Notes: a model not told the origin generated them from the letters alone. DNA of 64,000 nt from Glaciecola sp047250385 (GCF_047250385.1 NZ_JBLBVM010000054.1:1-64000); one strand, 5' to 3'; shown: positions 42,444 to 52,040, counted from the stretch's first letter. Program-made: numbers and translations.

Positions 42444-44278
42444 TAGTTGTCATCCTCAAGTGATAATCCTGAGCCACTAAAACCTTTCTGTAAACTGCCT
42501 TTCACTTTTGAAGGTGCTGTCTGCTCAGGTTGAGGTGCTAATTCATGCGGAACGTCATCCTCTATATGATGCTCAATATCTTCATCATCATTTGAATCAG
42601 CAACCATTTCGACTAATTTCAATACTTCATCAATACTTGTGATACCTTCTTTGGCATACAATAAAGCTGAATGAGCCAAAGGCTTATACTCTGGGCTTAG
42701 TTTAGCGGCCTCAGAGAAAGCATTGGTATCGTTATTTTTCAATGCATTCATCATTGCTTCAGTCATTTCAAGCAACTCAAATACACCTACTCGCCCTCGA
42801 TATCCGGTGTGGTTACATTTTTGACAACCTGCACCTTTTTTAAATGTTGCATCTGAAATATCTTCATTGAGTGTTTTTAGCCAAAACTCAGCTTCACTCG
42901 ATATTTTTTCGTCTACACAGCAGTTATCACAAATACGTCTCACGAGTCGTTGCGCAATAATTGCGCGTAGGGAACTCGCCACCAAATAACCTGGTGCGCC
43001 CATATCTAGTAAGCGAATAGCACTGCTGATACTGTCGTTAGTGTGCAAAGTAGAGAGCACTAAGTGACCCGTTAATGCGCCTCGAAGACCAATTTCCACT
43101 GTTTCTTTGTCACGCATCTCACCAACCATGATGATATCGGGATCTTGTCGAAGCGTTGTTCTAAGTACTTGTGAGAAGGTTAAGTCAATTTTGTGATTAA
43201 CCTGCACCTGATTAATACGTGGTAAACGATATTCAACCGGGTCTTCAACTGTAATGATTTTAGACTGTGGTTTGTTGAGTTCACTGAGTGAGCCATACAA
43301 GGTAGTTGTTTTACCAGAACCTGTTGGACCAGTAACCAATATCATGCCATGTGGGCGTTGCAGTAGTTTTCTGAAGCGTTTCACAATACTAGGCGGCATA
43401 CCCGTTTGATCGAGCGTTAACACACCTTGAGATTGATCAAGTAAACGCATAACAACCGATTCACCGTTTTGTACTGGCATAGTGGATACACGCACATCTA
43501 TAGCGCGACCTTTTACTTTAACTTGAGCTCGCCCGTCTTGTGGCAAACGTTTTTCTGAAATGTCTAAGCCAGACATTAATTTAAGTCGAAGTACCAAGGC
43601 TGCGGCGATATTGCGTTCTGGGATAACCGTCTCTTGCAACTGACCATCAACACGCTGACGAATGCGTAATTGCTTTTCTTCTGGTTCAATATGAATATCT
43701 GAAGCTTTTGCCATAACAGCATCTTCGAATATCGAATGAAGTAGTTTTGCGACTGCAGTATCTTGCTCGCCATCTACGCCAATATTTAATTCGAAGTCTT
43801 GTGAGTCGTCATACTCTTCTGCTAACTCTTGTGCAAAAGAAGCAATTTCTTCTGTTTTACGATAGAAGTTTTCGTAGGCTGCGAATAACTGAGTTTCACT
43901 CACTACCGCAACTTCAATCGGTTTAGGCAAACGGTTGCTAAGATCATCTACCGCATTAATATCACCTGGATCACTCATACCTACAAGCAATCTATCGCCT
44001 TTGTCGTCAAGTACTAGGGCACGATATCGGCGTGCTTGAATCTCCGGAAGAAGTTTTACTGCTTCAGGATTAACACGGTAATCATCAATTTTTATTAATG
44101 GTACATTTAAATGAGTAGACAACAATTCTAGCAACTGATCTTCTGTCACCATATTCAGTGCGATCAAGGTTGCCCCTAATTTTCGCCCTGATTGACGCTG
44201 TTCTGACAAAGCGGTTTTTAACTGCTCATCATTAATTAAATTATTTTGGACTAATAAGTCACCTAATCGAATTTTCAT
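42443..44278 (-). CDS. mshE: MSHA assembly ATPase MshE with c-di-GMP-binding MshEN domain
   Basis: This 611-residue extension ATPase has an N-terminal MshEN domain with two c-di-GMP-motif halves: RLGDLLVQNNLINDEQLKTA(LSEQ) and KLGATLIALNMVTEDQLLEL(LSTH). The ATPase core has Walker A (GPTGSGKTTT), Walker B (DIIMVGEMRD), HLVLSTLHTN and a C4 zinc site (CDNC ... CQKC). A long acidic C-terminal extension (DDEDIEHHIEDD) is present. In V. cholerae, c-di-GMP binding to MshEN turns on pilus extension. The second half ends in His where the first ends in Gln; see findings. Confidence 0.96.
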   Translation of the reverse strand: MKIRLGDLLVQNNLINDEQLKTALSEQRQSGRKLGATLIALNMVTEDQLLELLSTHLNVPLIKIDDYRVNPEAVKLLPEIQARRYRALVLDDKGDRLLVGMSDPGDINAVDDLSNRLPKPIEVAVVSETQLFAAYENFYRKTEEIASFAQELAEEYDDSQDFELNIGVDGEQDTAVAKLLHSIFEDAVMAKASDIHIEPEEKQLRIRQRVDGQLQETVIPERNIAAALVLRLKLMSGLDISEKRLPQDGRAQVKVKGRAIDVRVSTMPVQNGESVVMRLLDQSQGVLTLDQTGMPPSIVKRFRKLLQRPHGMILVTGPTGSGKTTTLYGSLSELNKPQSKIITVEDPVEYRLPRINQVQVNHKIDLTFSQVLRTTLRQDPDIIMVGEMRDKETVEIGLRGALTGHLVLSTLHTNDSISSAIRLLDMGAPGYLVASSLRAIIAQRLVRRICDNCCVDEKISSEAEFWLKTLNEDISDATFKKGAGCQKCNHTGYRGRVGVFELLEMTEAMMNALKNNDTNAFSEAAKLSPEYKPLAHSALLYAKEGITSIDEVLKLVEMVADSNDDEDIEHHIEDDVPHELAPQPEQTAPSKVKGSLQKGFSGSGLSLEDDN

Positions 44279-44281
44279 ATT

Positions 44282-45469
44282 TTATGATCCCGCCAAGGCT
44301 GCCAATCGCCCATCAACAAAGCTCACGACTTGTGCTGATAACTGATTCGATGATTTGACTTTTTTGTAAGTGATAACGGCTTGCGCATGCATCTTTTGCT
44401 TATCCTGACTAATTGCTAAGCCCAACATCCAGCGTGCATTGCCCGGTTGACGTTGAAGTAAAACAGCATAGTCCTGCAAAGACGTTGTATAATCTTTTTG
44501 TTTTTCAGCAAGTGCAGCACGAAAACTAAGTAAATCGTTATCTGCAATCACATTTTTAGGGTGCTCGTTTAACAGCGCGAGAGCTTGTGCGTTTCTGTTT
44601 TCGCGAAACAATAAACGCGCCAGCATGAGTCGCATACTGCTGTCATTTGGCGCTAGTTTAATGCCCTGATCGAGCAGGAACGCAGCACGCTTCGGATTTG
44701 CTTGAGCAAACTCCAAACTGGCTAAGCGCTTTCTGGCACTGGCATTTCGGGGCTCTAAAGAAATCAAACTATTTAAATCCTTTAGAGCAGCTGCCGTATC
44801 GCCATTCTTTAACGATAGTTGGATTCTTTGTTCCAACATACGATTGCCAGATGTACTTTTGTTGCTTGAAGATACATTGAGCACACCCGGCTCTGAAGGC
44901 GTTTCTTCCGGTTTAGCAACTGGAGTCGCCACAAAAGACTCAGCTTGTGTCGTTTCCTTTGATTCTGTTTCTAAATCCTGCTTCGCGCTTTCAGCATTTG
45001 CTGCAACTAACGCGTTTGCTTGGCTTAACTCGCGATTAACGTCTGCTAATTTAGCTTCGGCAACTTTCGTGGCAGCTTCCGCTCTCTTCGCATTCTCTAA
45101 ACTGTTCAGCGTTGCTTGATCGAGTTCGCTAAGCAGCACTTGCTTTTGAGGGGCATTAAAATCGGTTTCAGAAGATTCAGTAGCTGCATTTAAAGATTGC
45201 GATTCGTTTTTCTGTTGAATGCTTAGATTCGAAGGTGTTGATTCTGAGCTTGAAGGATTTAGCGAGTTTTCTGTGACACCTGATGTAGTGCTAGCTTTTG
45301 GAATAAAGATCCAAGCTGCAAATGCGACACCAATGACTAAGACCAGCACGCCAACAGCTAACTTTCTGGATTTAGCCCCCTTCGATTCAACTGGCACATA
45401 GTCAGCTTCGTACACTGATTTCTTATCGCGTTGCTCAAGGTCTTTGAGCATTTTATTTACAACGCTCAT
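44282..45469 (-). CDS. mshN: MSHA biogenesis protein MshN (TPR)
   Basis: This 395-residue protein has one membrane helix (RKLAVGVLVLVIGVAFAAWI), a long Ser/Glu/Ala-rich linker including a coiled coil (about 120-180) and C-terminal TPR-like repeats (NARKRLASLEFAQANPKRAA-type). It overlaps mshM by four bases. TPR proteins of this position probably help secretin assembly or bind the wall. Confidence 0.88.
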   Translation of the reverse strand: MSVVNKMLKDLEQRDKKSVYEADYVPVESKGAKSRKLAVGVLVLVIGVAFAAWIFIPKASTTSGVTENSLNPSSSESTPSNLSIQQKNESQSLNAATESSETDFNAPQKQVLLSELDQATLNSLENAKRAEAATKVAEAKLADVNRELSQANALVAANAESAKQDLETESKETTQAESFVATPVAKPEETPSEPGVLNVSSSNKSTSGNRMLEQRIQLSLKNGDTAAALKDLNSLISLEPRNASARKRLASLEFAQANPKRAAFLLDQGIKLAPNDSSMRLMLARLLFRENRNAQALALLNEHPKNVIADNDLLSFRAALAEKQKDYTTSLQDYAVLLQRQPGNARWMLGLAISQDKQKMHAQAVITYKKVKSSNQLSAQVVSFVDGRLAALAGS

Positions 45470-46404
45470 TTAATCCAACCTGAAGTCATTAAATCTATAT
45501 TCCCATGTACATTTGATAGCGTTACAAGTAATACCGATGCAGCCGTAAAAAATGATGTCGGGATCCAGCCCCACAAACGCTTTTTGCGAATAGGTCGAGC
45601 TGCTTCTGTATCATTAATGGCGGCTTCAACATGTTCAACTGTGATTTTTTGCACACCTTCACCATACGCGAGCATTAGCGATTTGTGGCATAAGACATTT
45701 ACGATTCGAGGCGTTCCACCACTCGCTTTATGTAGTAGTTCACAGCATGCTTCGTCAAATAAACCTTCAACTCGATGACCTGCGACAGCCATTCTGTGAC
45801 GCACGTATTGAAAGAGCTGATCGGCGTCCATCAATTTTAATTTGTATGAGAAAGTAATGCGTTGTAGTAACTGACGCAATTTAGGTTGCTTCAGTTTGTC
45901 ATCTAATTCAGGCTGACCAAATAATACGACCTGGAGCAGTTTTTGCGACTCAGTTTCTAGGTTTGTCATCAAACGCAGTGCTTCAATGCTTTCATCAGGT
46001 AACGCTTGCGCCTCATCAATAATGAGAACAGCCGTTTTATGCTGCTTATGAATTTCGACTAAACGCTGTTGAATCAGTTGTGTAAACTCTTGCTGATCAG
46101 TACCTTCAGGTAAAGAGACACTCAACTCAGCAGCGACAGAGCGACGCAGTTCAGCAGGAGATAGATATGGATTTGGGATATAGGCAGTAACGAAACCATC
46201 TGGGATTTCATTTAGTAATTTTCTACAAATCAGCGTTTTTCCCGCGCCTACTTCACCAGTTACTTTGATAAACCCTTCACCACTTCTAAGAGCTGTTGAA
46301 AGTACTTCAATCGCCTCTTTATGACTCGGCAAACCAAAGTAATAACTCGTGTTTGGCGTGAGAGTGAAAGGTAGTTCTTTAATACCAAAGTGATACAAAT
46401 ACAT
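45466..46404 (-). CDS. mshM: MSHA ATPase MshM (ExeA/AAA type)
   Basis: This is an AAA ATPase of about 312 residues of the ExeA/GspA class. Walker A is TGEVGAGKTLICRKLL, Walker B AVLIIDEAQALPDE, and arginine-finger region LRQLLQRITFSYKL. A short membrane helix is near the C-terminus (WIPTSFFTAASVLLVTLS). I use ATG 46404, with GGAG five bases upstream, just after the mshL stop. It may drive secretin insertion through peptidoglycan. Confidence 0.9.
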   Translation of the reverse strand: MYLYHFGIKELPFTLTPNTSYYFGLPSHKEAIEVLSTALRSGEGFIKVTGEVGAGKTLICRKLLNEIPDGFVTAYIPNPYLSPAELRRSVAAELSVSLPEGTDQQEFTQLIQQRLVEIHKQHKTAVLIIDEAQALPDESIEALRLMTNLETESQKLLQVVLFGQPELDDKLKQPKLRQLLQRITFSYKLKLMDADQLFQYVRHRMAVAGHRVEGLFDEACCELLHKASGGTPRIVNVLCHKSLMLAYGEGVQKITVEHVEAAINDTEAARPIRKKRLWGWIPTSFFTAASVLLVTLSNVHGNIDLMTSGWIK

Positions 46405-46406
46405 GA

Positions 46407-48089
46407 TTACTCCACGTACAACCAATCGGCCATTTGTGCACGACTCGCTTCGATCTGATCGCGCATCGTGTTTTTACCAACCACTGTTGGCTTCAACAAA
46501 ATAATGAGTTCTTTTTTCACTTCTTTTTCACGCTTGCTTTTGAACAAGTTTCCTAAGAAAGGAATGTCGCCGAGCAAAGGTGTTTGAGAGTTTTCATTAG
46601 TAACGATGGACTGCATCAAACCACCAATAACCACAATTTCGCCAGATGTTGCACGAATAATCGTATCTGATTCACGAATAGTGCTTTGCGCAAGAGGCAA
46701 TATGTACTGCTCTTCGTTAAGCGTGATCACTTTTTCTTGTTCTTCAGTTTCGATAACTGAAGGATGAATGTGTAATAGAATACTGCCGTTTTCGTCAATT
46801 TGTGGTGTCACATCTAAAGCAATACCGCTGAAGAATGGCGTTAGACCAATATCCGGCGTAACTGAAGTTGAGCTTGATGTGATTGTATTAGATGTGGAAA
46901 CATCAGTAACAAAATACTCATCGTTGCCCACTTTTATAACCGCTTTTTGGTTGTTAATCGCTGTTACACGAGGGCTTGAAAGCACTTGTACATTGCCTTG
47001 TGTATCTAATAAATTCAGCACACCACTGAAGTCTTTATTTAAGAAGGACAAGCTAGTGATACCGCCAAGAGAAGCAGCGATGTCATTTGCAAAATTACCC
47101 GCAGAGGTAGAGAAACTAATATCAGTACTGCCAGCATGAGACAATACTTGCGTCCAGTTGATGCCTTGTTGGTATTCATCGTCTAAGACAACTTCTAAAA
47201 TACGCGCTTCAATAATGACTTGGCGTTGTAAGCTCTCTTCAGAGATGTTTAGGAAGTTACCAATCGTTTTCAATTCACTAGGCAAAGCTCTTACCGTCAC
47301 TAAACCAGCTTGTGGTGAAACGAGCACTGAACGACCTTTGTCTGTGCCTAGCATCTCTTTCAAACTTTTTTCGAGGTTTTCCCAGAAATTTGTTTCTGTT
47401 CTTGTAGTAATCGATGTGCCATTGGAACCGATACCGTTACCTAAATTTCCGTTACCGCCACCTTGGTTATTACTTACTTGTGAATTACCACTGAAGTTAT
47501 TGTTGCCACCATTGTTGCCGCCGTTATTATTATTGCTGTTGCCGTTTTCAGATACGCCACCAGAGATAATACTCGTTTGAGTGTTACCGTCGCGTTGCAT
47601 CAACAGATAGTTAACTGAGAATGTTTCGGTACGCATTCCAGCAGGGTAAACTTTATAAACATTGCCTGCACGAGCAATATGGAAACCATATAAGTCAGAA
47701 ATCAATTCAAAAATTGTGTCGAGATCAACTTGCTTAAGGTCAAGTGAAATTAACCCAGTAACCTCAGGGTGTATCGCCACCGAAAATGGCGTGTCTTTTA
47801 CAAGTCCAGAGAAAAAGCTCACTGCATCAATTTGTCTTGCATTGATGTCGTACTTATCAGCTGCGAACAGCGTGTTCGTAGGTGTTGTTATTTCACCAGC
47901 CAACAAATAATCAGACACCGCGGCCTCTAATTCAGGAGCAGCTTGCTGTTCCGGTACTTGCATTTGAGCATCTAGCTCTTTTGCGAGTGACTTTTCAACA
48001 TGACTGCTGCTACCCGTTGATTGACAACCAGCCAGAGAAATTGCAATAAAACAAAGACTTAATGCTTTGCAGATACGTAAATTATTCAT
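46407..48089 (-). CDS. mshL: MSHA secretin MshL
   Basis: This outer-membrane secretin pore of about 560 residues has a lipoprotein signal with lipobox SLAGCQS. It has an STN-like N0 domain (LISLDLKQVDLDTIFELISD), a Gly/Asn/Ser-rich low-complexity linker (about 195-240 of the protein) and the secretin core (VQVLSSPRVTAINNQKAVIK, then TPQIDENGSILLHIHPS). The classical VPLLGDIPFLGNLF-type signature appears as TPLLGDIPFLGNLFKSKR. I start at ATG 48089 to place the signal peptide first; ATG 48122 would add 11 residues inside mshK. Confidence 0.93.
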   Translation of the reverse strand: MNNLRICKALSLCFIAISLAGCQSTGSSSHVEKSLAKELDAQMQVPEQQAAPELEAAVSDYLLAGEITTPTNTLFAADKYDINARQIDAVSFFSGLVKDTPFSVAIHPEVTGLISLDLKQVDLDTIFELISDLYGFHIARAGNVYKVYPAGMRTETFSVNYLLMQRDGNTQTSIISGGVSENGNSNNNNGGNNGGNNNFSGNSQVSNNQGGGNGNLGNGIGSNGTSITTRTETNFWENLEKSLKEMLGTDKGRSVLVSPQAGLVTVRALPSELKTIGNFLNISEESLQRQVIIEARILEVVLDDEYQQGINWTQVLSHAGSTDISFSTSAGNFANDIAASLGGITSLSFLNKDFSGVLNLLDTQGNVQVLSSPRVTAINNQKAVIKVGNDEYFVTDVSTSNTITSSSTSVTPDIGLTPFFSGIALDVTPQIDENGSILLHIHPSVIETEEQEKVITLNEEQYILPLAQSTIRESDTIIRATSGEIVVIGGLMQSIVTNENSQTPLLGDIPFLGNLFKSKREKEVKKELIILLKPTVVGKNTMRDQIEASRAQMADWLYVE

Positions 48090-48450
48090 TATTTGTCTGC
48101 TTCTTAAAATCACTTTTTTCATTTACCAAAAACCTAAGAGGAATTGCCTCGGGTTCATTCTCATTCTTTAAAAACACGCCGGACTGAGTGATGTCTGTAA
48201 CACGCCAAGCGCCCATTCTCTCACCCTTTTTCAACCAACTATTGTTAATTACCGCGTAAAATACTTCATTCTTTTTAAATACTGCCGTCACATTAACCGA
48301 GGTATTAGAAGTGGCATTTGCGCTTTCAAGCGTAAGCTGATTCTGTCCCGGCGGACGTGTCGGGTCAGTCAGCGTTTGTGCTTGTAATGAAATCGCAACA
48401 CAACTTAGTGAAAGTGCAATACATAGCTTACTGAATTTACTAATTAACAT
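48082..48450 (-). CDS. mshK: MSHA biogenesis protein MshK
   Basis: This 122-residue PilP-like periplasmic protein has a signal peptide (LCIALSLSCVAISLQAQ) and the characteristic LTDPTRPPGQ segment. A small beta domain follows (VTAVFKKNEVFYAVINNSWL, KKGERMGAW). It overlaps mshJ by 11 bases and mshL by eight. It probably links the inner-membrane complex with MshL. Confidence 0.85.
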   Translation of the reverse strand: MLISKFSKLCIALSLSCVAISLQAQTLTDPTRPPGQNQLTLESANATSNTSVNVTAVFKKNEVFYAVINNSWLKKGERMGAWRVTDITQSGVFLKNENEPEAIPLRFLVNEKSDFKKQTNNE

Positions 48451-49141
48451 GGATATACGCCTCGCTTGTGCTTAGAGTAAACAACTCAATGTCAACTCTA
48501 GCTCGTGGGTATTCATCTACTTCAAATTTGATTTCTTGCCAATGTAATTTCCAAGGCATTTTTTCAGCCGCAAGCAAAAACTCACGGGTATCGAAGAAGG
48601 AACCTTCAAAGCTAATTCTCAAACCGTGTTTAAATAACTCAGGGACAATTTCTTTTTTGCCTTCTTGTTTAGCTACGTCGGCATTTTCTTTTTCATCAAC
48701 TTTTGGTGCATTCTCAAAAATATTAATAGGCACGATAGAAGACATACCAATGAGCTTCAGCTTCTTAGCATCTACAAATAGTTGCTCTAGCACAAACGGC
48801 ATTGCTGCTGGCGGCACTAGTTGTTCGAGCTCACGAGTAAACTGTTTTTCTAAAATCAAAATTTGTTCGTTAACCGCTGCAATCTGATTTCGCGTTTCAG
48901 TGTTAGGATCGATATTAAGCTGTGCCTGAACTGAATCAACACTATAAGTTATGTCTACCAAACTAAACTTAGCGTCCGTGATTTCTTGGCGTGTTTCGAT
49001 TGTTTGTGTAATGGCTGGTTCAATTAAACCAAGAATAAATACAAAGCAAATCACAAAAGGAACTGCATAAAATACAAGCTTTTGCTCACGTGGCGAAATA
49101 GCATTGAACTTCGCCTCAAGGTTACCCATTGAACTACTCAT
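48440..49141 (-). CDS. mshJ: MSHA biogenesis protein MshJ (PilO/GspM-like)
   Basis: This 233-residue inner-membrane protein has one helix (KLVFYAVPFVICFVFILGLI), a long coiled coil and a ferredoxin-like C-terminal domain (HGLRISFEGSFFDTREFLLA). This matches the PilO/GspM fold family that pairs with PilN. It overlaps mshI2 by eight bases. Confidence 0.88.
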   Translation of the reverse strand: MSSSMGNLEAKFNAISPREQKLVFYAVPFVICFVFILGLIEPAITQTIETRQEITDAKFSLVDITYSVDSVQAQLNIDPNTETRNQIAAVNEQILILEKQFTRELEQLVPPAAMPFVLEQLFVDAKKLKLIGMSSIVPINIFENAPKVDEKENADVAKQEGKKEIVPELFKHGLRISFEGSFFDTREFLLAAEKMPWKLHWQEIKFEVDEYPRARVDIELFTLSTSEAYIHVN

Positions 49142-49748
49142 TGGCTTCTCCTTGCATGGTTTGCGCTTTCGAGGCTTTACTTTGAATTCTGAAGCTTAAT
49201 TGCTCTTCCGTTCTATATACGGTAGCAGCACTAAACTTTCTATTTTCAAAGAAATCAGTTTTGCCAATCGATTTAAGCCACATTGGCAGCGCACCAGGTT
49301 TATTGATATTCCCTTCGATGACAATTTCCGCATCGTTAACTTTAAATTGCGTTAACCATACGCTGCTGTTATTTATTTCTGCAAAACTAGTCAGCGCACT
49401 CGAGAAGCTGTCTTCTTGCATTTTGCTTAAGCTCTCAAGTTTGTCTGCAAGGTGTTTGGCAGTTGATAATCGAACTTGCTGACTGCTTAACTGATTCAAC
49501 AATGCAGGATCTTTTTTACGTTGCGTTAATTGCTTAGTTAATTGATCAAGTTTACTTTTCTTCGTTTCGATGCTGGATTTGATTTCCGCTAGTTCTTGCT
49601 CGCGTGAGCTTTGATCTTGCCAAATACCAAAATAGATTGCGCCCATTACTAATAGTGCAATGACTCCGAAAACGAGTGAGTTAGTTGCAGAAACCCATAC
49701 AAACTGCGGTTTAAACTCGTCACGATATAAATTAATACGAGTCTTCAT
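49134..49748 (-). CDS. mshI2: MSHA biogenesis protein MshI2 (PilN-like)
   Basis: This 204-residue PilN-type protein has a cytoplasmic start (MKTRINLYRDEFKPQFVW) that fits the PilM-binding INLLPWR-like motif. It has a membrane helix (SLVFGVIALLVMGAIYFGIW), a coiled coil, and a periplasmic domain with VWLTQFKVNDAEIVIEG. It overlaps mshI by four bases (ATGA). Confidence 0.88.
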   Translation of the reverse strand: MKTRINLYRDEFKPQFVWVSATNSLVFGVIALLVMGAIYFGIWQDQSSREQELAEIKSSIETKKSKLDQLTKQLTQRKKDPALLNQLSSQQVRLSTAKHLADKLESLSKMQEDSFSSALTSFAEINNSSVWLTQFKVNDAEIVIEGNINKPGALPMWLKSIGKTDFFENRKFSAATVYRTEEQLSFRIQSKASKAQTMQGEANE

Positions 49749-50737
49749 GACGCCACCTCAGGACTTTTCTGAGTGATTCCATCAGCTTCATTTAGTTTAG
49801 CTTTTTGTTCTTCTATAATAAGCGCTTGCTTGATATAAGCAGCACCTAAGCATGAAAAACTTGCCATTTTGAAATTAAAGCCTGCACCACACGTAATTTC
49901 GGGTTCAAAGGGACTAACGGGCAAGCCCATGTTCTCTTGAATTTGAGCTGCAAGTTGATCTGCTAAGGCTGTATCCAGTTTGAGTAGGACTTTACGCACC
50001 GGAGATTGTCTAAGTTGGCTTTCGAAATAATCCATTGAACGCTGGATTTGCACACAAAGTGATTCAGTAATCCCCATAGAGAGTTCACTTTCACTGTAGC
50101 TACCTAAATTTTCGAAACCTTTCAGACGACGCGTGAAATACAATTTATTGTTTTTAACAATATTGAGTACGATTTCCTCACCGTGCTCTTGCACCAAACT
50201 CATTATTGCGTCTTCAGATGAGGGAGTGAGCTCTACCGTAGCAGTTTCTTCTACAGAAATACTTTTAAGGGTTAAATCAGCCTCGTAAATACCTTGGCTA
50301 ATCCTCTCAATGTCTTTATGAGGAATAGCAACAACACTTAACTTTGCTTGACCTGCTGCCTGCGCAGGCGGATTTAAGTAATCGTAAACGTATTCGACAT
50401 TTGGGGGTAATAAATCTTTCAATGGCCAACCAAGAGCGGCATAGATTTCTTCTTCAGGCACATTTGGCTGTTCTATTTGCAATAACTGATACCAATGTGA
50501 TGTTAAAGACACGTAGCAATCAGTATTGGCTAATTTGTGACTCCGAACATATTCAGCTAATTGCTCCTGCCAGTTTGAATGACTAAAGCTCGCATCCAAT
50601 ACCCACTGCAACTCGTCGCCTTGTTTTTGCAAAGCGCACAACATCACGCTTTCGCCAGAAAAAGCGATACCGATAGAGAAGTACGATGACTTCCCTTTTA
50701 GTTTTGACTTGATAAGTTGTCGCCAACTCAAACGCAT
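49745..50737 (-). CDS. mshI: MSHA biogenesis protein MshI (PilM-like)
   Basis: This 330-residue cytoplasmic actin-like PilM/MshI1 protein starts the operon. It has FSIGIAFSGESVMLCALQKQ at the N-terminus and ALGWPLKDLLPPNVEYVYDY in the middle. It recruits MshI2/MshJ by analogy with PilM-PilN-PilO. No mshH lies upstream. The operon promoter must be in the following gap, but I cannot fix it. Confidence 0.88.
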   Translation of the reverse strand: MRLSWRQLIKSKLKGKSSYFSIGIAFSGESVMLCALQKQGDELQWVLDASFSHSNWQEQLAEYVRSHKLANTDCYVSLTSHWYQLLQIEQPNVPEEEIYAALGWPLKDLLPPNVEYVYDYLNPPAQAAGQAKLSVVAIPHKDIERISQGIYEADLTLKSISVEETATVELTPSSEDAIMSLVQEHGEEIVLNIVKNNKLYFTRRLKGFENLGSYSESELSMGITESLCVQIQRSMDYFESQLRQSPVRKVLLKLDTALADQLAAQIQENMGLPVSPFEPEITCGAGFNFKMASFSCLGAAYIKQALIIEEQKAKLNEADGITQKSPEVAS

Positions 50738-51631
50738 AAGATATTCGTGCCTATTGGTTGTTTGGGCTAAAAGGAAAACGTTATGTGAACAATTCTAACA
50801 TCGAAGGTGATTTTTGAAACTTAACTTGTTTATTTTAAACAGCTTAATTCAATCACCACTAGTTTTATCGACATTGAAAAAATTCTCTTAACCTTTCCAA
50901 ACGCTTTATTACGAAATGATTGTATGTGATCGGATTTGGTCTTTAGGTATGTAAAAAGCAACAACCTGCTGTGCGGAGTATACGTATCGTACATTATACA
51001 GTTTGAGTATCTGTCACGACATCCCTTGTTCTCAGTGGCCTACAGCTACATTAAATCAATAATTTAGAGGTTTTTATGAAGTGCACCTAAGTTACAAAAA
51101 TCATGGTAATTGATGACTTTTTGCAAAAGCGACGACTAGAATCACCCCACCACCTTAAATTTTTAAAATTGAATGAATCAGAACTGACTTACATCAATGA
51201 TAACTCAGGTTAAAATGCCTAAAGCGCCAGCTAGCTCAATGCTCATGCAGTTACTGCAAAAATCTAGTTCACTCAAGAGAGCGTATTTACGAGCCTTATT
51301 TACGAAGAAGATGTTTGTATTCTGACAGTTGATAGAAAGCCAAGCTTGTTATCTAAAGCCGTTTTTAATCATAACTGTTATTCAGCTTGCTTGGTGTTAA
51401 TTTTTACAAAAGGGCGCAAAAGTCCGGTAGATTCTATTTCGTTCGTATATTTCTAACGTACAACTTTCTTCCTTTTTTAACTGCCCGATTTGTTATCTTT
51501 AAGCACCTACTTCACGGATAGTTCAGGCCCTTGTTGGCATGCAAGAATAATTGCAAGAGTATACATGCAGTTTTAATGCTTTTATAAAGGCACGTCGCAA
51601 ATGACGCGCTTGCATCGCTAGTTAGTAAAAA
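50738..51631. other. Non-coding gap of about 0.9 kb upstream of mshI
   Basis: No gene is convincing. Two short frames of about 36 codons (51103-51213 and one just after it) lack ribosome-binding sites and family features. In Vibrio and Shewanella mshH lies between ssb and mshI; I see no remnant of its GGDEF/EAL sequences here. The gap must hold the msh promoter and probably the promoter for the 78-residue gene. Confidence 0.5.
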
Positions 51632-51868
51632 ATGGACACTTCAAACCATAAACGTTACTCATTCGTGCGGGCTGAAGCTTGGCTCGATGGCAATCCAAAT
51701 GCTATTTGGGAACGCTCCCCTGGCGTGTATAAAGAGGGTAACAATTGGTATGCCATTGTTCACACGCAAGCAAGCGACACTAATGTAAAACCTTATGGCG
51801 ACTTTACAAATGGGCAGTCCGGCGCCGTTTCTATGACTCGCACGCGTGATGGAAAATTCTGGTGGTAG
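51632..51868 (+). CDS. Small hypothetical protein (78 residues), tryptophan-rich
   Basis: I do not recognise a family. The protein starts MDTSNHKRYSFVRAEAWLDG and ends GKFWW, with five or more Trp and many aromatic residues. No signal peptide or membrane segment is seen. Composition is unlike a random shadow, and a strong terminator lies 40 bp after the stop. There is no good Shine-Dalgarno, so the start is uncertain. It occupies the place where mshH would be expected. Confidence 0.5.
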   Translation: MDTSNHKRYSFVRAEAWLDGNPNAIWERSPGVYKEGNNWYAIVHTQASDTNVKPYGDFTNGQSGAVSMTRTRDGKFWW

Positions 51869-51905
51869 TTTTTTAAATTCTATCAACGAGATTTCGTTGA
51901 GATAA

Positions 51906-51930
51906 AAAAGCCCTTAAATTAAGGGCTTGA
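51906..51930. terminator. Bidirectional terminator 1 of three
   Basis: A perfect 8-bp stem, AAGCCCTT (51908-51915) with AAGGGCTT (51921-51928), has A/T runs outside. It closes the small gene on the plus strand and can also act on minus-strand transcripts. Confidence 0.8.
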
Positions 51931-51953
51931 TAGGTATTTATCAGTAATACTTC

Positions 51954-51976
51954 AAAAGCCGCTTAACAGCGGCTTT
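51954..51976. terminator. Bidirectional terminator 2 of three
   Basis: AAAAGCCGC (51954-51962) pairs with GCGGCTTTT across a TTAACA loop. It has A/T tails on both sides and can work in either direction. Confidence 0.8.
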
Positions 51977-52014
51977 TGAAGTTATTTTTCAACATCGTTT
52001 TTCTAATAAAATTA

Positions 52015-52040
52015 AAAAGACCGCTTGATAGCGGCCTTTT
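52015..52040. terminator. Terminator 3 of three, nearest ssb
   Basis: AAAGaCCGC pairs with GCGGcCTTT across TTGATA with one mismatch. The loop and the ATTTTTCAACATC that follows repeat terminator 2 and its tail, so the pair looks like a local duplication. It terminates ssb on the minus strand. Confidence 0.75.

Noticed and set aside
51103..51213. Short open frame of about 36 codons upstream of mshI
   Set aside because: No Shine-Dalgarno, no homology signs, and it is bracketed by other short frames of similar size.
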